Of a stretch of 64,000 bases of DNA, positions 37,801 to 51,019 are shown piece after piece. Within the stretch, counting starts at the first letter, position 1. Each line of letters begins with the position of its first letter. Origin of the DNA: Ascidia mentula (lineage: Eukaryota > Chordata > Ascidiacea > Phlebobranchia > Ascidiidae); NCBI GenBank assembly GCA_947561715.1, contig OX387205.1:7073001-7137000 (forward strand). Reading direction: 5' to 3'. Below the pieces are notes generated by a model, which saw only the letters and a list, made by a program, of their open reading frames with translations, was not told the DNA's origin and made no database searches. The position numbers and the translations under genes were made by a program.

Positions 37801-39500
37801 TTTCAGTACAAGCTTTATTATACAGTGGAAAACGCTGATACTCCAGTACTGAGTTTGCGGTTGCACAACGTATGTAACCACGCGATTTCAGCACATGTCC
37901 ATTTTGCAGTATATGACTTTTCGATAAAAAATATTTTTTTTCATAACAAGCTTTATTATACAGTGGAAAACGCTGATACTCCAGTATTGCGTTTGCGGTT
38001 GCACAACGTATGTAACTATGCGCTTTCAGCACTTGTCCATTTTGCAGTATATGACTTTTCGATAAAAAATTTTTTTTTTCAGTACAAGCTTTATTATACA
38101 GTGGAAAACGCTGATACTCCAGTATTGCGTTTGCGGTTGCACAACGTATGTAACTATGCGCTTTCAGCAGTTGTCCATTTTGCAGTATATCACTTTTCGA
38201 TAAAAAATATTTTTTTTCAGTACAAGCTTTATTATACAGTGGAAAACGCTGATACCCCAGTACTAAGTTTGCGGTTGCACAACGTATGTAACCATGCGAT
38301 TTCAGCACTTGTCCATTTTGCAGTATATGACTTTTCGATAAAAAATATTTTTTTTCAGTACAAGCTTTATTATACAGTGGTAAACGCTGATACTCCAGTA
38401 TTGCTTTTGCGGTTGCACAACGTATGTAACTGTGCGATTTCAGCACTTGTCCATTTTGCAGGAAATGACTTTTCGATAAAAAATATTTTTTTTCATTACA
38501 AGCTTTACTATACAGTGGAAAACGCTGATACTCCAGTATCGCGTTTACGGTTGCACAACGTATGTAACTATGCGCTTTCAGCACTTGTCCATTTTGCAGT
38601 ATATGACTTTTCGATAAAAAATATTTTTTTTCAGAACAAGCTTTATTATACAGTGGAAAACGCTGATACTCCAGTACTGAGTTTGCGGTTGCACAAGGTA
38701 TGTAACCATGCGATTTCAGCACATGTCCATTTTGCAGTATATAACTTTTCGATAAAAAATATTTTTTTTCAGTACAAGCTTTATTATACAGTGGAAAACG
38801 CTGATACTCCAGTACTGAGTTTGCGGTTGCACAACGTATGTAATTATGCGATTTCAGCACTTGTCCATTTTGCAGTATATGACTTTTCGATAAAAAATTT
38901 TTTTTTTTAGTACAAGCTTTATTATACAGTGGAAAACGCTGATACTCCAGTACAGAGTTTGCGGTTGCACAACGTATGTAACCATGCGATTTCAGCATAT
39001 GTCCATTTTGCAGTATATGACTTTTCGATAAAAAATATTTTTTTTCATTACAAGCTTTATTATACAGTGGAAAACGCTAATACTCCAGTATTGCGTTTGC
39101 GGTTGCACAACGTATGTAACTATGCGATTTCAGCACTTGTCCATTTTGCAGTATATGACTTTTCGATAAAAAATATTTTTTTTTAGTACAAGCTTTATTA
39201 TACAGTGGAAAACGCTGGTACTCCAGTATTGCTTTTGCGGTTGCACAACGTATGTAACCATGCGATTTCAGCACTTGTCCATTTTGCAGTATATGACTTT
39301 TCGATAAAAAATATTTTTTTTCTGTACAAGCTTTATTATACAGTGGAAAACGCTGATACTCCAGTACTGAGTTTGCGGTTGCACAACGTATGTAACCACG
39401 CGATTTCAGCACATGTCCATTTTGCAGTATATGACTTTTCGATAAAAAATAATTTTTTTTCATTACAAGCTTTATTATACAGTGGAAAACGCTAATACTC
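34850..39500 (-). repeat. Large higher-order block, copy 1 (about 4.7 kb)
   Basis: The order of unit variants here repeats at about 39683-45020. Examples are a shared CAACGTATGTACCCATGCG at 35235 and 40068, shared TATATCACTTTTCG units at 35838 and 40671, and shared TTTCGATGAAAAAT at 37643 and 43029. The offset changes from 4,833 to 5,386 and then 5,524 bp, so whole units were gained or lost between copies after duplication. Ends are approximate. Confidence 0.75.
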
Positions 39501-39682
39501 CAGTATTGCGTTTGCGGTTGCACAACGTATGTAACTATGCGATTTCAGCACTTGTCCATTTTGCAGTATATGACTTTTCGATAAAAAATATTTTCTTTCA
39601 TTACAAGCTTTATTATACAGTGGAAAACGCTGATACTCCAGTACTGAGTTTGCGGTTGCACAACGTATGTGACTATGCGATT

Positions 39683-42600
39683 TCAGCACTTGTCCATTTT
39701 GCAGTATATGACTTTTCGATAAAAAATATTTTTTTTTAGTACAAGTTTATTATACAGTGGAAAACGCTGATACTCCAGTACTGAGTTTGCGGTTGCACAA
39801 CGTATGTAACTATGCGATTTCAGCACTTGTCCATTTTGCAGTATATGACTTTTCGACAAAAAATATTTTTTTTCATTACAAGCTTTATTATACCGTGGAA
39901 AACGCTGATACTCCAGTATTGCGTTTGCGGTTGCACAACGTATGTAACTATGCGCTTTCAACACTTGTCCATTTTGCAGTATATGACTTTTCGATAAAAA
40001 ATATTTTTTTTCAGTATAAGCTTTATTATGCAGTGGAAAACGCTGATACTCCAGTACTGAGTTTGCGGTTGCACAACGTATGTACCCATGCGATTTCAGC
40101 ACTTGTCCATTTTGCAGTATATGACTTTTCGATAAAAAATATTTTTTTTTAATACAAGCTTTATTATACAGTGGAAAACGCTGATACTCCAGTACTGAGT
40201 TTGCGGTTGCACAACGTATGTAACCATGCGATTTCAGCACATGTCCATTTTGCAGTATATGACTTTTCGAAAAAAAATATTTTTTTTCATTACAAGCTTT
40301 ATTATACAGTGGAAAACGCTGATACTCCAGTATTGCGTTTGCGGTTGCACAACGTATGTAACTATGCGCTTTCAGCACTTGTCCATTTTGCAGTATATGA
40401 CTTTTCGATAAAAAATTTTTTTTTTCAGTACAAGTTTTATTATACAGTGGAAAACGCTGATACTCCAGTATTGCTTTTGCGGTTGCACAACGTATGTAAC
40501 TGTGCGATTTCAGCACTTGTCCATTTTGCAGTATATGACTTTTCGATAAAAAATATTTTTTTTCATTACAAGCTTTATTATACAGTGGAAAACGCTGATA
40601 CTCCAGTATTGCGTTTGCGGTTGCACAACGTATGTAACTGTGCGCTTTCAGCACTTGTCCATTTTGCAGTATATCACTTTTCGATAAAAAATATTTTTTT
40701 TCAGTACAAGCTTTATTATACAGTGGAAAACGCTGATACTCCAGTACTAAGTTTGCGGTTGCACAACGTATGTAACCATGCGATTTCAGCACTTGTCCAT
40801 TTTGCAGTATATGACTTTTCGATAAAAAATATTTTTTTTTAGTACAAGCTTTATTATACAGTGGAAAACGCTGATACTCCAGTATTGCTTTTGCGGTTGC
40901 ACAACGTATGTAACTGTGCGATTTCAGCACTTGTCCATTTTGCAGGAAATGACTTTTCGATAAAAAATATTTTTTTTCATTACAAGCTTTACTATACAGT
41001 GGAAAACGCTGATTCTCCAGTATTGCTTTTGCGGTTGCACAACGTATGTAACTATGCGCTTTCAGCACTTGTCCATTTTGCAGTATATGACTTTTCGATA
41101 AAAAATATTTTTTTTCAGTACAAGCTTTATTATACAGTGGAAAACGCTGATAATCCAGTACTGAGTTTGCGGTTGCACAACGTATGTAACCATGCGATTT
41201 CAGCACTTGTCCATTTTGCAGTATATGACTTTTCGATAAAAAATATTTTTTTTCAGAACAAGCTTTATTATACAGTGGAAAACGCTGATACTCCAGTACT
41301 GAGTTTGCGGTTGCACAAGGTATGTAACCATGCGATTTCAGCACATGTCCATTTTGCAGTAAATAACTTTTCGATAAAAAATATTTTTTTTCAGTACAAG
41401 CTTTATTATACAGTGGAAAACGCTGATACTCCAGTACTGAGTTTGCGGTTGCACAACGTATGTAACTATGCGATTTCAGCACTTGTCCATTTTGCAGTAT
41501 ATGACTTTTCGATAAAAAATATTTTTTTTTAGTACAAGCTTTATTATACAGTGGAAAACGCTGATACTCCAGTACAGAGTTTGCGGTTGCACAACGTATG
41601 TAACCATGCGATTTCAGCATATGTCCATTTTGCAGTATATGACTTTTCGATAAAAAATATTTTTTTTCATTACAAGCTTTATTATACAGTGGAAAACGCT
41701 AATACTCCAGTATTGCGTTTGCGGTTGCACAACGTATGTAACTATGCGATTTCAGCACTTGTCCATTTTGCAGTATATGACTTTTCGATAAAAAATATTT
41801 TTTTTCAGTACAAGCTTTATTATACAGTGGAAAACGCTGATACTCCAGTAATGAGTTTGCGGTTGCACAACGTATGTAACTATGCGATTTCAGCACTTGT
41901 CCATTTTGCAGTATATGACTTTTCGATAAAAAATATTTTTTTTTAGTACAAGCTTTATTATACAGTGGAAAACGCTGGTACTCCAGTATTGCTTTTGCGG
42001 TTGCACAACGTATGTAACCATGCGATTTCAGCACTTGTCCATTTTGCAGTATATGACTTTTCGATAAAAAATATTTTTTTTCTGTACAAGCTTTATTATA
42101 CAGTGGAAAACGCTGATACTCCAGTACTGAGTTTGCGGTTGCACAACGTATGTAACCATGCGATTTCAGCACATGTCCATTTTGCAGTATATGACTTTTC
42201 GATAAAAAATATTTTTTTTCATTACAAGCTTTATTATACAGTGGAAAACGCTAATACTCCAGTATTGCGTTTGCGGTTGCACAACGTATGTAACTATGCG
42301 ATTTCAGCACTTGTCCATTTTGCAGTATATGACTTTTCGATAAAAAATATTTTTTTTCATTACAAGCTTTATTATACAGTGGAAAACGCTGATACTCCAG
42401 TACTGAGTTTGCGGTTGTACAACGTATGTGACTATGCGATTTCAACACTTGTCCATTTTGCAGTATATGACTTTTCGATAAAAAATATTTTTTTTCAGTA
42501 CAAGCTTTAATTTATTATACAGTGGAAAACGCTGATACTCCAGTACTGAGTTTGCGGTTGCACAACGTATGTAACTATGCGATTTCAGCACTTGTCCATT

Positions 42601-45020
42601 TTGCAGTATATGACTTTTCGATAAAAAATATTTTTTTTTAGTACAAGCTTTATTATACAGTGGAAAACGCTGGTACTCCAGTATTGCTTTTGCGGTTGAA
42701 CAACGTATGTAACTATGCGATTTCAGCACTTGTCCATTTTGCAGTATATGACTTTTCGATAAAAAATATTTTTTTTCTGTACAAGTTTATTATACAGTGG
42801 AAAACGCTGATACTCCAGTACTGAGTTTGCGGTTGCACAACGTATGTAACTATGCGATTTCAGCACTTGTCCATTTTGCAGTATATGACTTTTCGATAAA
42901 AAATTTTTTTTTTCATTACAAGCTTTATTATACCGTGGAAAACGCTGATACTCCAGTATTGCGTTTGCGGTTGCACAACGTATGTAACTATGCGCTTTCA
43001 GCACTTGTCCATTTTGCAGTATATGACTTTTCGATGAAAAATATTTTTTTTCAGTATAAGCTTTATTATACAGTGGAAAACGCTGATACTCCAGTACTGA
43101 GTTTGCGGTTGCACAACGTATGTAACCATGCGATTTCAGCACTTGTCCATTTTGCAGTATATGACTTTTCGATAAAAAATATTTTTTTTCAGTACAAGCT
43201 TTATTATACAGTGGAAAACGCTGATACTCCAGTACTGAGTTTGCGGTTGCACAACGTATGTAACCACGCGATTTCAGCACATGTCCATTTTGCAGTATAT
43301 GACTTTTCGATAAAAAATATTTTTTTTCATAACAAGCTTTATTATACAGTGGAAAACGCTGATACTCCAGTATTGCGTTTGCGGTTGCACAACGTATGTA
43401 ACTATGCGCTTTCAGCACTTGTCCATTTTGCAGTATATGACTTTTCGATAAAAAATTTTTTTTTTCAGTACAAGCTTTATTATACAGTGGAAAACGCTGA
43501 TACTCCAGTATTGCGTTTGCGGTTGCACAACGTATGTAACTATGCGCTTTCAGCACTTGTCCATTTTGCAGTATATCACTTTTCGATAAAAAATATTTTT
43601 TTTCAGTACAAGCTTTATTATACAGTGGAAAACGCTGATACTCCAGTACTAAGTTTGCGGTTGCACAACGTATGTAACCATGCGATTTCAGCACTTGTCC
43701 ATTTTGCAGTATATGACTTTTCGATAAAAAATATTTTTTTTCAGTACAAGCTTTATTATACAGTGGTAAACGCTGATACTCCAGTATTGCTTTTGCGGTT
43801 GCACAACGTATGTAACTGTGCGATTTCAGCACTTGTCCATTTTGCAGGAAATGACTTTTCGATAAAAAATATTTTTTTTCATTACAAGCTTTACTATACA
43901 GTGGAAAACGCTGATACTCCAGTATCGCGTTTACGGTTGCACAACGTATGTAACTATGCGCTTTCAGCACTTGTCCATTTTGCAGTATATGACTTTTCGA
44001 TAAAAAATATTTTTTTTCAGTACAAGCTTTATTATACAGTGGAAAACGCTGATAATCCAGTACTGAGTTTGCGGTTGCACAACGTATGTAACCATGCGAT
44101 TTCAGCACTTGTCCATTTTGCAGTATATGACTTTTCGATAAAAAATATTTTTTTTCAGAACAAGCTTTATTATACAGTGGAAAACGCTGATACTCCAGTA
44201 CTGAGTTTGCGGTTGCACAAGGTATGTAACCATGCGATTTCAGCACATGTCCATTTTGCAGTATATAACTTTTCGATAAAAAATATTTTTTTTCAGTACA
44301 AGCTTTATTATACAGTGGAAAACGCTGATACTCCAGTACTGAGTTTGCGGTTGCACAACGTATGTAACTATGCGATTTCAGCACTTGTCCATTTTGCAGT
44401 ATATGACTTTTCGATAAAAAATTTTTTTTTTTAGTACAAGCTTTATTATACAGTGGAAAACGCTGATACTCCAGTACAGAGTTTGCGGTTGCACAACGTA
44501 TGTAACCATGCGATTTCAGCATATGTCCATTTTGCAGTATATGACTTTTCGATAAAAAATATTTTTTTTCATTACAAGCTTTATTATACAGTGGAAAACG
44601 CTAATACTCCAGTATTGCGTTTGCGGTTGCACAACGTATGTAACTATGCGATTTCAGCACTTGTCCATTTTGCAGTATATGACTTTTCGATAAAAAATAT
44701 TTTTTTTTAGTACAAGCTTTATTATACAGTGGAAAACGCTGGTACTCCAGTATTGCTTTTGCGGTTGCACAACGTATGTAACCATGCGATTTCAGCACTT
44801 GTCCATTTTGCAGTATATGACTTTTCGATAAAAAATATTTTTTTTCTGTACAAGCTTTATTATACAGTGGAAAACGCTGATACTCCAGTACTGAGTTTGC
44901 GGTTGCACAACGTATGTAACCACGCGATTTCAGCACATGTCCATTTTGCAGTATATGACTTTTCGATAAAAAATAATTTTTTTTCATTACAAGCTTTATT
45001 ATACAGTGGAAAACGCTAAT
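39683..45020 (-). repeat. Large higher-order block, copy 2 (about 5.3 kb)
   Basis: Partner of 34850-39500. It is longer by several whole units, consistent with unequal exchange inside the block. Confidence 0.75.
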
Positions 45021-47106
45021 ACTCCAGTATTGCGTTTGCGGTTGCACAACGTATGTAACTATGCGATTTCAGCACTTGTCCATTTTGCAGTATATGACTT
45101 TTCGATAAAAAATATTTTTTTTCATTACAAGCTTTATTATACAGTGGAAAACGCTGATACTCCAGTACTGAGTTTGCGGTTGTACAACGTATGTGACTAT
45201 GCGATTTCAACACTTGTCCATTTTGCAGTATATGACTTTTCGATAAAAAATATTTTTTTTCAGTACAAGCTTTAATTTATTATACAGTGGAAAACGCTGA
45301 TACTCCAGTACTGAGTTTGCGGTTGCACAACGTATGTAACTATGCGATTTCAGCACTTGTCCATTTTGCAGTATATGACTTTTCGATAAAAAATATTTTT
45401 TTTCTGTACAAGTTTATTATACAGTGGAAAACGCTGATACTCCAGTACTGAGTTTGCGGTTGTACAACGTATGTGACTATGCGATTTCAACACTTGTCCA
45501 TTTTGCAGTATATGACTTTTCGATAAAAAATATTTTTTTTCAGTACAAGCTTTAATTTATTATACAGTGGAAAACGCTGGTACTCCAGTATTGCTTTTGC
45601 GGTTGAACAACGTATGTAACTATGCGATTTCAGCACTTGTCCATTTTGCAGTATATGACTTTTCGATAAAAAATATTTTTTTTCTGTACAAGTTTATTAT
45701 ACAGTGGAAAACGCTGATACTCCAGTACTGAGTTTGCGGTTGCACAACGTATGTAACTATGCGATTTCAGCACTTGTCCATTTTGCAGTATATGACTTTT
45801 CGATAAAAAATATTTTTTTTCATTACAAGCTTTATTATACCGTGGAAAACGCTGATACTCCAGTATTGCGTTTGCGGTTGCACAACGTATGTAACTATGC
45901 GCTTTCAGCACTTGTCCATTTTGCAGTATATGACTTTTCGATAAAAAATATTTTTTTTCAGTATAAGCTTTATTATACAGTGGAAAACGCTGATACTCCA
46001 GTACTGAGTTTGCGGTTGCACAACGTATGTAACCATGCGATTTCAGCACTTGTCCATTTTGCAGTATATGACTTTTCGATAAAAAATATTTTTTTTCAGC
46101 ACAAGCTTTATTATACAGTGGAAAACGCTGATACTCCAGTACTGAGTTTGCGGTTGCACAACGTATGTAACCACGCGATTTCAGCACATGTCCATTTTGC
46201 AGTATATGACTTTTCGATAAAAAATTTTTTTTTTCATTTCAAGCTTTATTATACAGTGGAAAACGCTGATACTCCAGTATTGCGTTTGCGGTTGCACAAC
46301 GTATGTAACTATGCGCTTTCAGCACTTGTCCATTTTGCAGTATATGACTTTTCGATAAAAAATTTTTTTTTTCAGTACAAGCTTTATTATACAGTGGAAA
46401 TCGCTGATACTCCAGTATTGCTTTTGCGGTTGCACAACGTATGTAACTGTGCGATTTCAGCACTTGTCCATTTTGCAGTATATGACTTTTCGATAAAAAA
46501 TATTTTTTTTCATTAAAAGCTTTATTATACAGTGGAAAACGCTGATACTCCAGTATTGCGTTTGCGGTTGCACAACGTATGTAACTATGCGCTTTCAGCA
46601 CTTGTCCATTTTGCAGTATATCACTTTTCGATAAAAAATATTTTTTTTCAGTACAAGCTTTATTATACAGTGGAAAACGCTGATACTCCAGTACTAAGTT
46701 TGCGGTTGCACAACGTATGTAACCATGCGATTTCAGCACTTGTCCATTTTGCAGTATATGACTTTTCGATAAAAAATATTTTTTTTCAGTACAAGCTTTA
46801 TTATACAGTGGTAAACGCTGATACTCCAGTATTGCTTTTGCGGTTGCACAACGTATGTAACTGTGCGATTTCAGCACTTGTCCATTTTGCAGTATATGAC
46901 TTTTCGATAAAAAATGTTTTTTTTTCAGTACAAGCTTTATTATACAGTGGAAAACGCTGATACTCCAGCACTGAGTTTGCGGTTGCACAACGTATGTAAC
47001 TGTGCGATTTCAGCACTTGTCCATTTTGCAGTATATGACTTTTCGATAAAAATTTTTTTTTTTCATTGCAAGCTTTATTATACAGTGGAAAACGCTGATA
47101 CTCCAG

Positions 47107-47134
47107 TACTGAGTTTGCGGTTGAACACACTTAT
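47107..47134 (-). other. Satellite unit with a 24-bp deletion at the transposon target
   Basis: This unit reads GCGGTTGAACA-CACTTATCC. Sister units of the same subtype (GGTTGAACAAC ... ACTTATCC ... GCAGGATATGAC) have 24 more bases here, covering GTAACTATGCGC, which is where the DNA transposon at 49468 is inserted in its own unit. It is possibly an imprecise excision scar. Confidence 0.6.
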
Positions 47135-49465
47135 CCATTTTGCAGGATATGACTTTTCGATAAAAAATATTTTTTTTCATTACAAGCTTTATTATACAGT
47201 GGAAAACGCTGATACTCCAGTATTGCTTTTGCGGTTGCACAACGTATGTAACCATGCGATTTCAGCACTTGTCCATTTTGCAGTATATGACTTTTCGATA
47301 AAAAATTTTTTTTTCATTACAAGCTTTATTATACAGTGGAAAACGCTGATACTCCAGTACTGAGTTTGCGGTTGCACAACGTATGTAACCATGCGATTTC
47401 AGCACATGTCCATTTTGCAGTATATGACTTTTCGATAAAAAATATTTTTTTTCATTACAAGCTTTATTATACAGTGGAAAACGCTAATACTCCAGTATTG
47501 CGTTTGCGGTTGCACAACGTATGTAACTATGCGATTTCAGCACTTGTCCATTTTGCAGTATATGACTTTTCGATAAAAAATATTTTTTTTCATTACAAGC
47601 TTTATTATACAGTGGAAAACGCTGATACTCCAGTACTGAGTTTGCGGTTGCACAACGTATGTGACTATGCGATTTCAACACTTGTCCATTTTGCAGTATA
47701 TGACTTTTCGATAAAAAATATTTTTTTTCAGTACAAGCTTTAATTTATTATACAGTGGAAAACGCTGATACTCCAGTACTGAGTTTGCGGTTGCACAACG
47801 TATGTAACTATGCGATTTCAGCCCTTGTCCATTTTGCAGTATATGACTTTTCGATAAAAAATATTTTTTTTTAGTACAAGCTTTATTATACAGTGAAAAA
47901 CGCTGGTACTCCAGTATTGCTTTTGCGGTTGCACAACGTATGTAACTATGCGATTTCAGCACTTGTCCATTTTGCAGTATATGACTTTTCGATAAAAAAT
48001 ATTTTTTTTTAGTACAAGCTTTATTATACAGTGGAAAACGCTGATACTCCAGTACTGAGTTTGCGGTTGCACAACGTATGTAACTATGCGATTTCAGCAT
48101 TTGTCCATTTTGCAGTATATGACTTTTCGACAAAAAATATTTTTTTTCAGTACAAGCTTTATTATACAGTGGTAAACGCTGATACTCCAGTATTGCTTTT
48201 GCGGTTGCACAACGTATGTAACTGTGCGATTTCAGCACTTGTCCATTTTGCAGTATATGACTTTTCGATAAAAAATATTTTTTTTCATTACAAGCTTTAT
48301 TATACCGTGGAAAACGCTGATACTCCAGTATTGCGTTTGCGGTTGCACAACGTATGTAACTATGCGCTTTCAGCACTTGTCCATTTTGCAGTATATGACT
48401 TTTCGATAAAAAATATTTTTTTTCAGTATAAGCTTTATTATACAGTGGAAAACGCTGATACTCCAGTACTGAGTTTGCGGTTGCACAACGTATGTAACCA
48501 TGCGATTTCAGCACTTGTCCATTTTGCAGTATATGACTTTTCGATAAAAAATATTTTTTTTCAGTACAAGCTTTATTATACAGTGGAAAACGCTGATACT
48601 CCAGTACTGAGTTTGCGGTTGCACAACGTATGTAACCACGCGATTTCAGCACATGTCCATTTTGCAGTATATGACTTTTCGATAAAAAATATTTTTTTTC
48701 ATTACAAGCTTTATTATACAGTGGAAAACGCTGATACTCCAGTATTGCGTTTGCGGTTGCACAACGTATGTAACTATGCGCTTTCAGCACTTGTCCATTT
48801 TGCAGTATATCACTTTTCGATAAAAAATATTTTTTTTCAGTACAAGCTTTATTATACAGTGGAAAACGCTGATACTCCAGTACTAAGTTTGCGGTTGCAC
48901 AACGTATGTAACCATGCGATTTCAGCACTTGTCCATTTTGCAGTATATGACTTTTCGATAAAAAATATTTTTTTTCAGTACTAGCTTTATTATACAGTGG
49001 TAAACGCTGATACTCCAGTATTGCTTTTGCGGTTGCACAACGTATGTAACTGTGCGATTTCAGCACTTGTCCATTTTGCAGTATATGACTTTTCGATAAA
49101 AAATGTTTTTTTTTCAGTACAAGCTTTATTATACAGTGGAAAACGCTGATACTCCAGCACTGAGTTTGCGGTTGCACAACGTATGTAACTGTGCGATTTC
49201 AGCACTTGTCCATTTTGCAGTATATGACTTTTCGATAAAAAATATTTTTTTTCAGTACAAGCTTTATTATACAGTGGTAAACGCTGATACTCCAGTATTG
49301 CTTTTGCGGTTGCACAACGTATGTGACTGTGCGATTTCAGCACTTGTCCATTTTGCAGTATATGACTTTTCGATAAAAAATATTTTTTTTCATTGCAAGC
49401 TTTATTATACAGTGGAAAACGCTGATACTCCAGTACTGAGTTTGCGGTTGAACAACGTATGTAAC

Positions 49466-49467
49466 TA
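49466..49467. other. TA target-site duplication, left of DNA transposon
   Basis: The flank reads GTAAC-TA before the element and TA-TGCGC after it at 52699-52700. Uninterrupted sister units read GTAACTATGCGC, with one TA. Confidence 0.85.
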
Positions 49468-49481
49468 CCCAGTCAAAAATT
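49468..49481 (+). repeat. Left terminal inverted repeat
   Basis: CCCAGTCAAAAATT, exactly complementary to 52685-52698. Similarity stops at base 15. Confidence 0.9.
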
Positions 49482-50454
49482 ATCTACCCCCTTAGTATGG
49501 GCCTAGCTTGGTTTAAGATCGGTTTAGTGCGTTTAAGCTTGGCACGGCCAATCAGCACTTATTCGGACGTCAGCCAAACTTATACGTTCGGTTTACGAAT
49601 GGTGCGCCGTGCTTAAGTTTGCATAATTTCCCCCTGCGCAAAATAATTTTGAAGTGTAATACGGTGCTTGAAGATGAGTTTCGTCGGCGGGAGTTTTTCC
49701 TTGTATAGCTGCGTCACACATATCATATTGTTTTGTCATAAGGTGGGCATAGAAGCATGAAGTTGATTTTATTTCATTTTTGGGTAGTTTGGTTGTACCT
49801 CTCTTGGTGATTTCTGCCGTGGGGTTGTGACACATGCAGTTTTGCAGGGCAAATTATTGTCAGTGATTTTTACCATAATATTTGTTGATTTTGCGAGCTA
49901 ACTAAAATGTTTTTTTAAATATTACAAAGCGAAGCTGAGGCGCTGCTTCGTCATGGTTGGATGAACAACAAGCAGGCAGGCAGGGCAGGCTAGGAGGCTT
50001 GGCTAACTGCGTAATTGCTGAGTTGTTTGTTGTAATGACTTGACGGCGGGAAACCTTGTCTAAATTTACAGGTGGTTTACGACAGCAGTTGTTTTATGTC
50101 AGGTATTTCTGTTTGATATACTTGCGACTCAAATTCAGATCAAGGGTGAATACGCATCTGGCATGTTTGGGTGTAATGCGTCGATTGTTAATCTGGTGGT
50201 GGGGTAAACCACGCCAATTGCAAGTTAAGCTTTCTTCAACTGTCGTCATGTTAACGTCACCACAACCTTACAAAATATAAGGAATTTATACTGCTTGAGT
50301 TCAACAGAAAATCGAGGCCTTTGTCTGATTTGCTTTACTGGAAAGCAACAGAATTTAGACTATTTATGCTGTATGTGGGAGTGGTGCTGTGCTGTTGAAA
50401 GATAAAAATGTGCTGTGCCATAAACGTATTGTCATTTTCTGCATTTTTCTTTAG
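49482..50454. other. Transposon 5' region, no recognisable gene
   Basis: About 970 bp with subterminal AGCTTGG-type motifs near the left end, a GGCAGG-rich patch at about 49973-49990, and possible splice signals (TTTACAG near 50070, CAGGTATTT near 50099). The short open frames here (minus 49593-49835, plus 50056-50280) have no features I recognise. The exon carrying the conserved transposase core would be expected upstream of 50455 and is not seen, so an internal deletion is likely. Confidence 0.6.
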
Positions 50455-50774
50455 CTACGAGATGTTTGTTGTCGCCAAACATTAACACACATGAGTTTTT
50501 GTTATGTGTCCAAATGCTAAAAGACTTTGTTAGCAAATCTTCACATATTTATGGTAAAGCATTTGTCAGTTACAATGTTCATTGTTTGATCCACTTGTGT
50601 AATGATTATGAAAAACATGGTTCATTGGAAAGCATTGGCTGTTTTCAATTTGAAAATTATTTGGGTTGTTTGAAAAAAAGTTTTGAATTTGGGTACAAAC
50701 CTATGCAACAAATTGCAAGATTTGCATTTTATGAAAACCAAACTTCCCATTATATGTTTCTTAATTCCACATAA
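50455..50774 (+). pseudogene. Transposase C-terminal exon (CACTA/EnSpm-like) fragment
   Basis: An exon-like frame of about 106 residues follows a good 3' splice site (TTTTTCTTTAG at 50444-50454) and ends in TAA at 50772-50774. It carries the pattern YGKAFVSYNVHCLIHL, then a Ser/Leu-rich link, then FENYLGCLKKS and a PMQQIAR-type end. This arrangement (aromatic-NVH-LIHL, later FENYL-x-LK) is characteristic of the C-terminal region of transposases common in invertebrate genomes, related to the DUF4218-type region of CACTA enzymes. There is no ATG near the beginning and no catalytic core upstream, so it cannot make a working transposase. The family call is from motif memory, not alignment. Confidence 0.5.
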
Positions 50775-51019
50775 TATCCAGTCGAAAAAACTGTCAAAGC
50801 AATATTGCCTTTTGGCGTCTTCTTAAAAACCTTGTCAACTTAAAACATGTCGGAATTTACAAAGTGTGTGGTTTGAATGGTGATTATTTTCTGCTGAAAG
50901 TTAATGATCAAATTAAAAATGTGTTCTGTTGCCATATAAAGGACATTTCATTGTCAATAATTTGCTTGATGCCACATGATATATCTGCATGTATATTTGT
51001 TTCTTCCACAGTACATTAG
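50775..51019. other. Transposon middle region, possible degraded coding sequence
   Basis: About 245 bp between the two exon groups. One plus frame from about 50857 (YKVCGLNGDYFLLKVND...) is open for about 50 codons and could be the eroded tail of the transposase gene. The evidence is weak. A splice-acceptor-like TTCTTCCACAG lies at 51001-51011. Confidence 0.35.

Larger units (their letters stand above)
34153..49467 (-). repeat. 138-bp satellite array, minus orientation, segment 1
   Basis: About 111 units in inverted orientation. Arm-specific variants appear that I do not see in the plus arm, for example a 5-bp AATTT insertion giving GCTTTAATTTATTATAC at about 37119, 42505, 45272, 45551 and 47739, and TAAAAAATGTTTT at about 46910 and 49099. 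A large duplication is visible: about 34850-36950 matches about 39683-41780 (offset about 4,833), and about 37060-39500 matches about 42440-45020 (offset 5,386-5,524). No gene is seen. Confidence 0.97.

Noticed and set aside
49593-49835. Minus-strand 80-residue ORF in the transposon
   Set aside because: No recognisable motif, no splice or start context, and length within chance.
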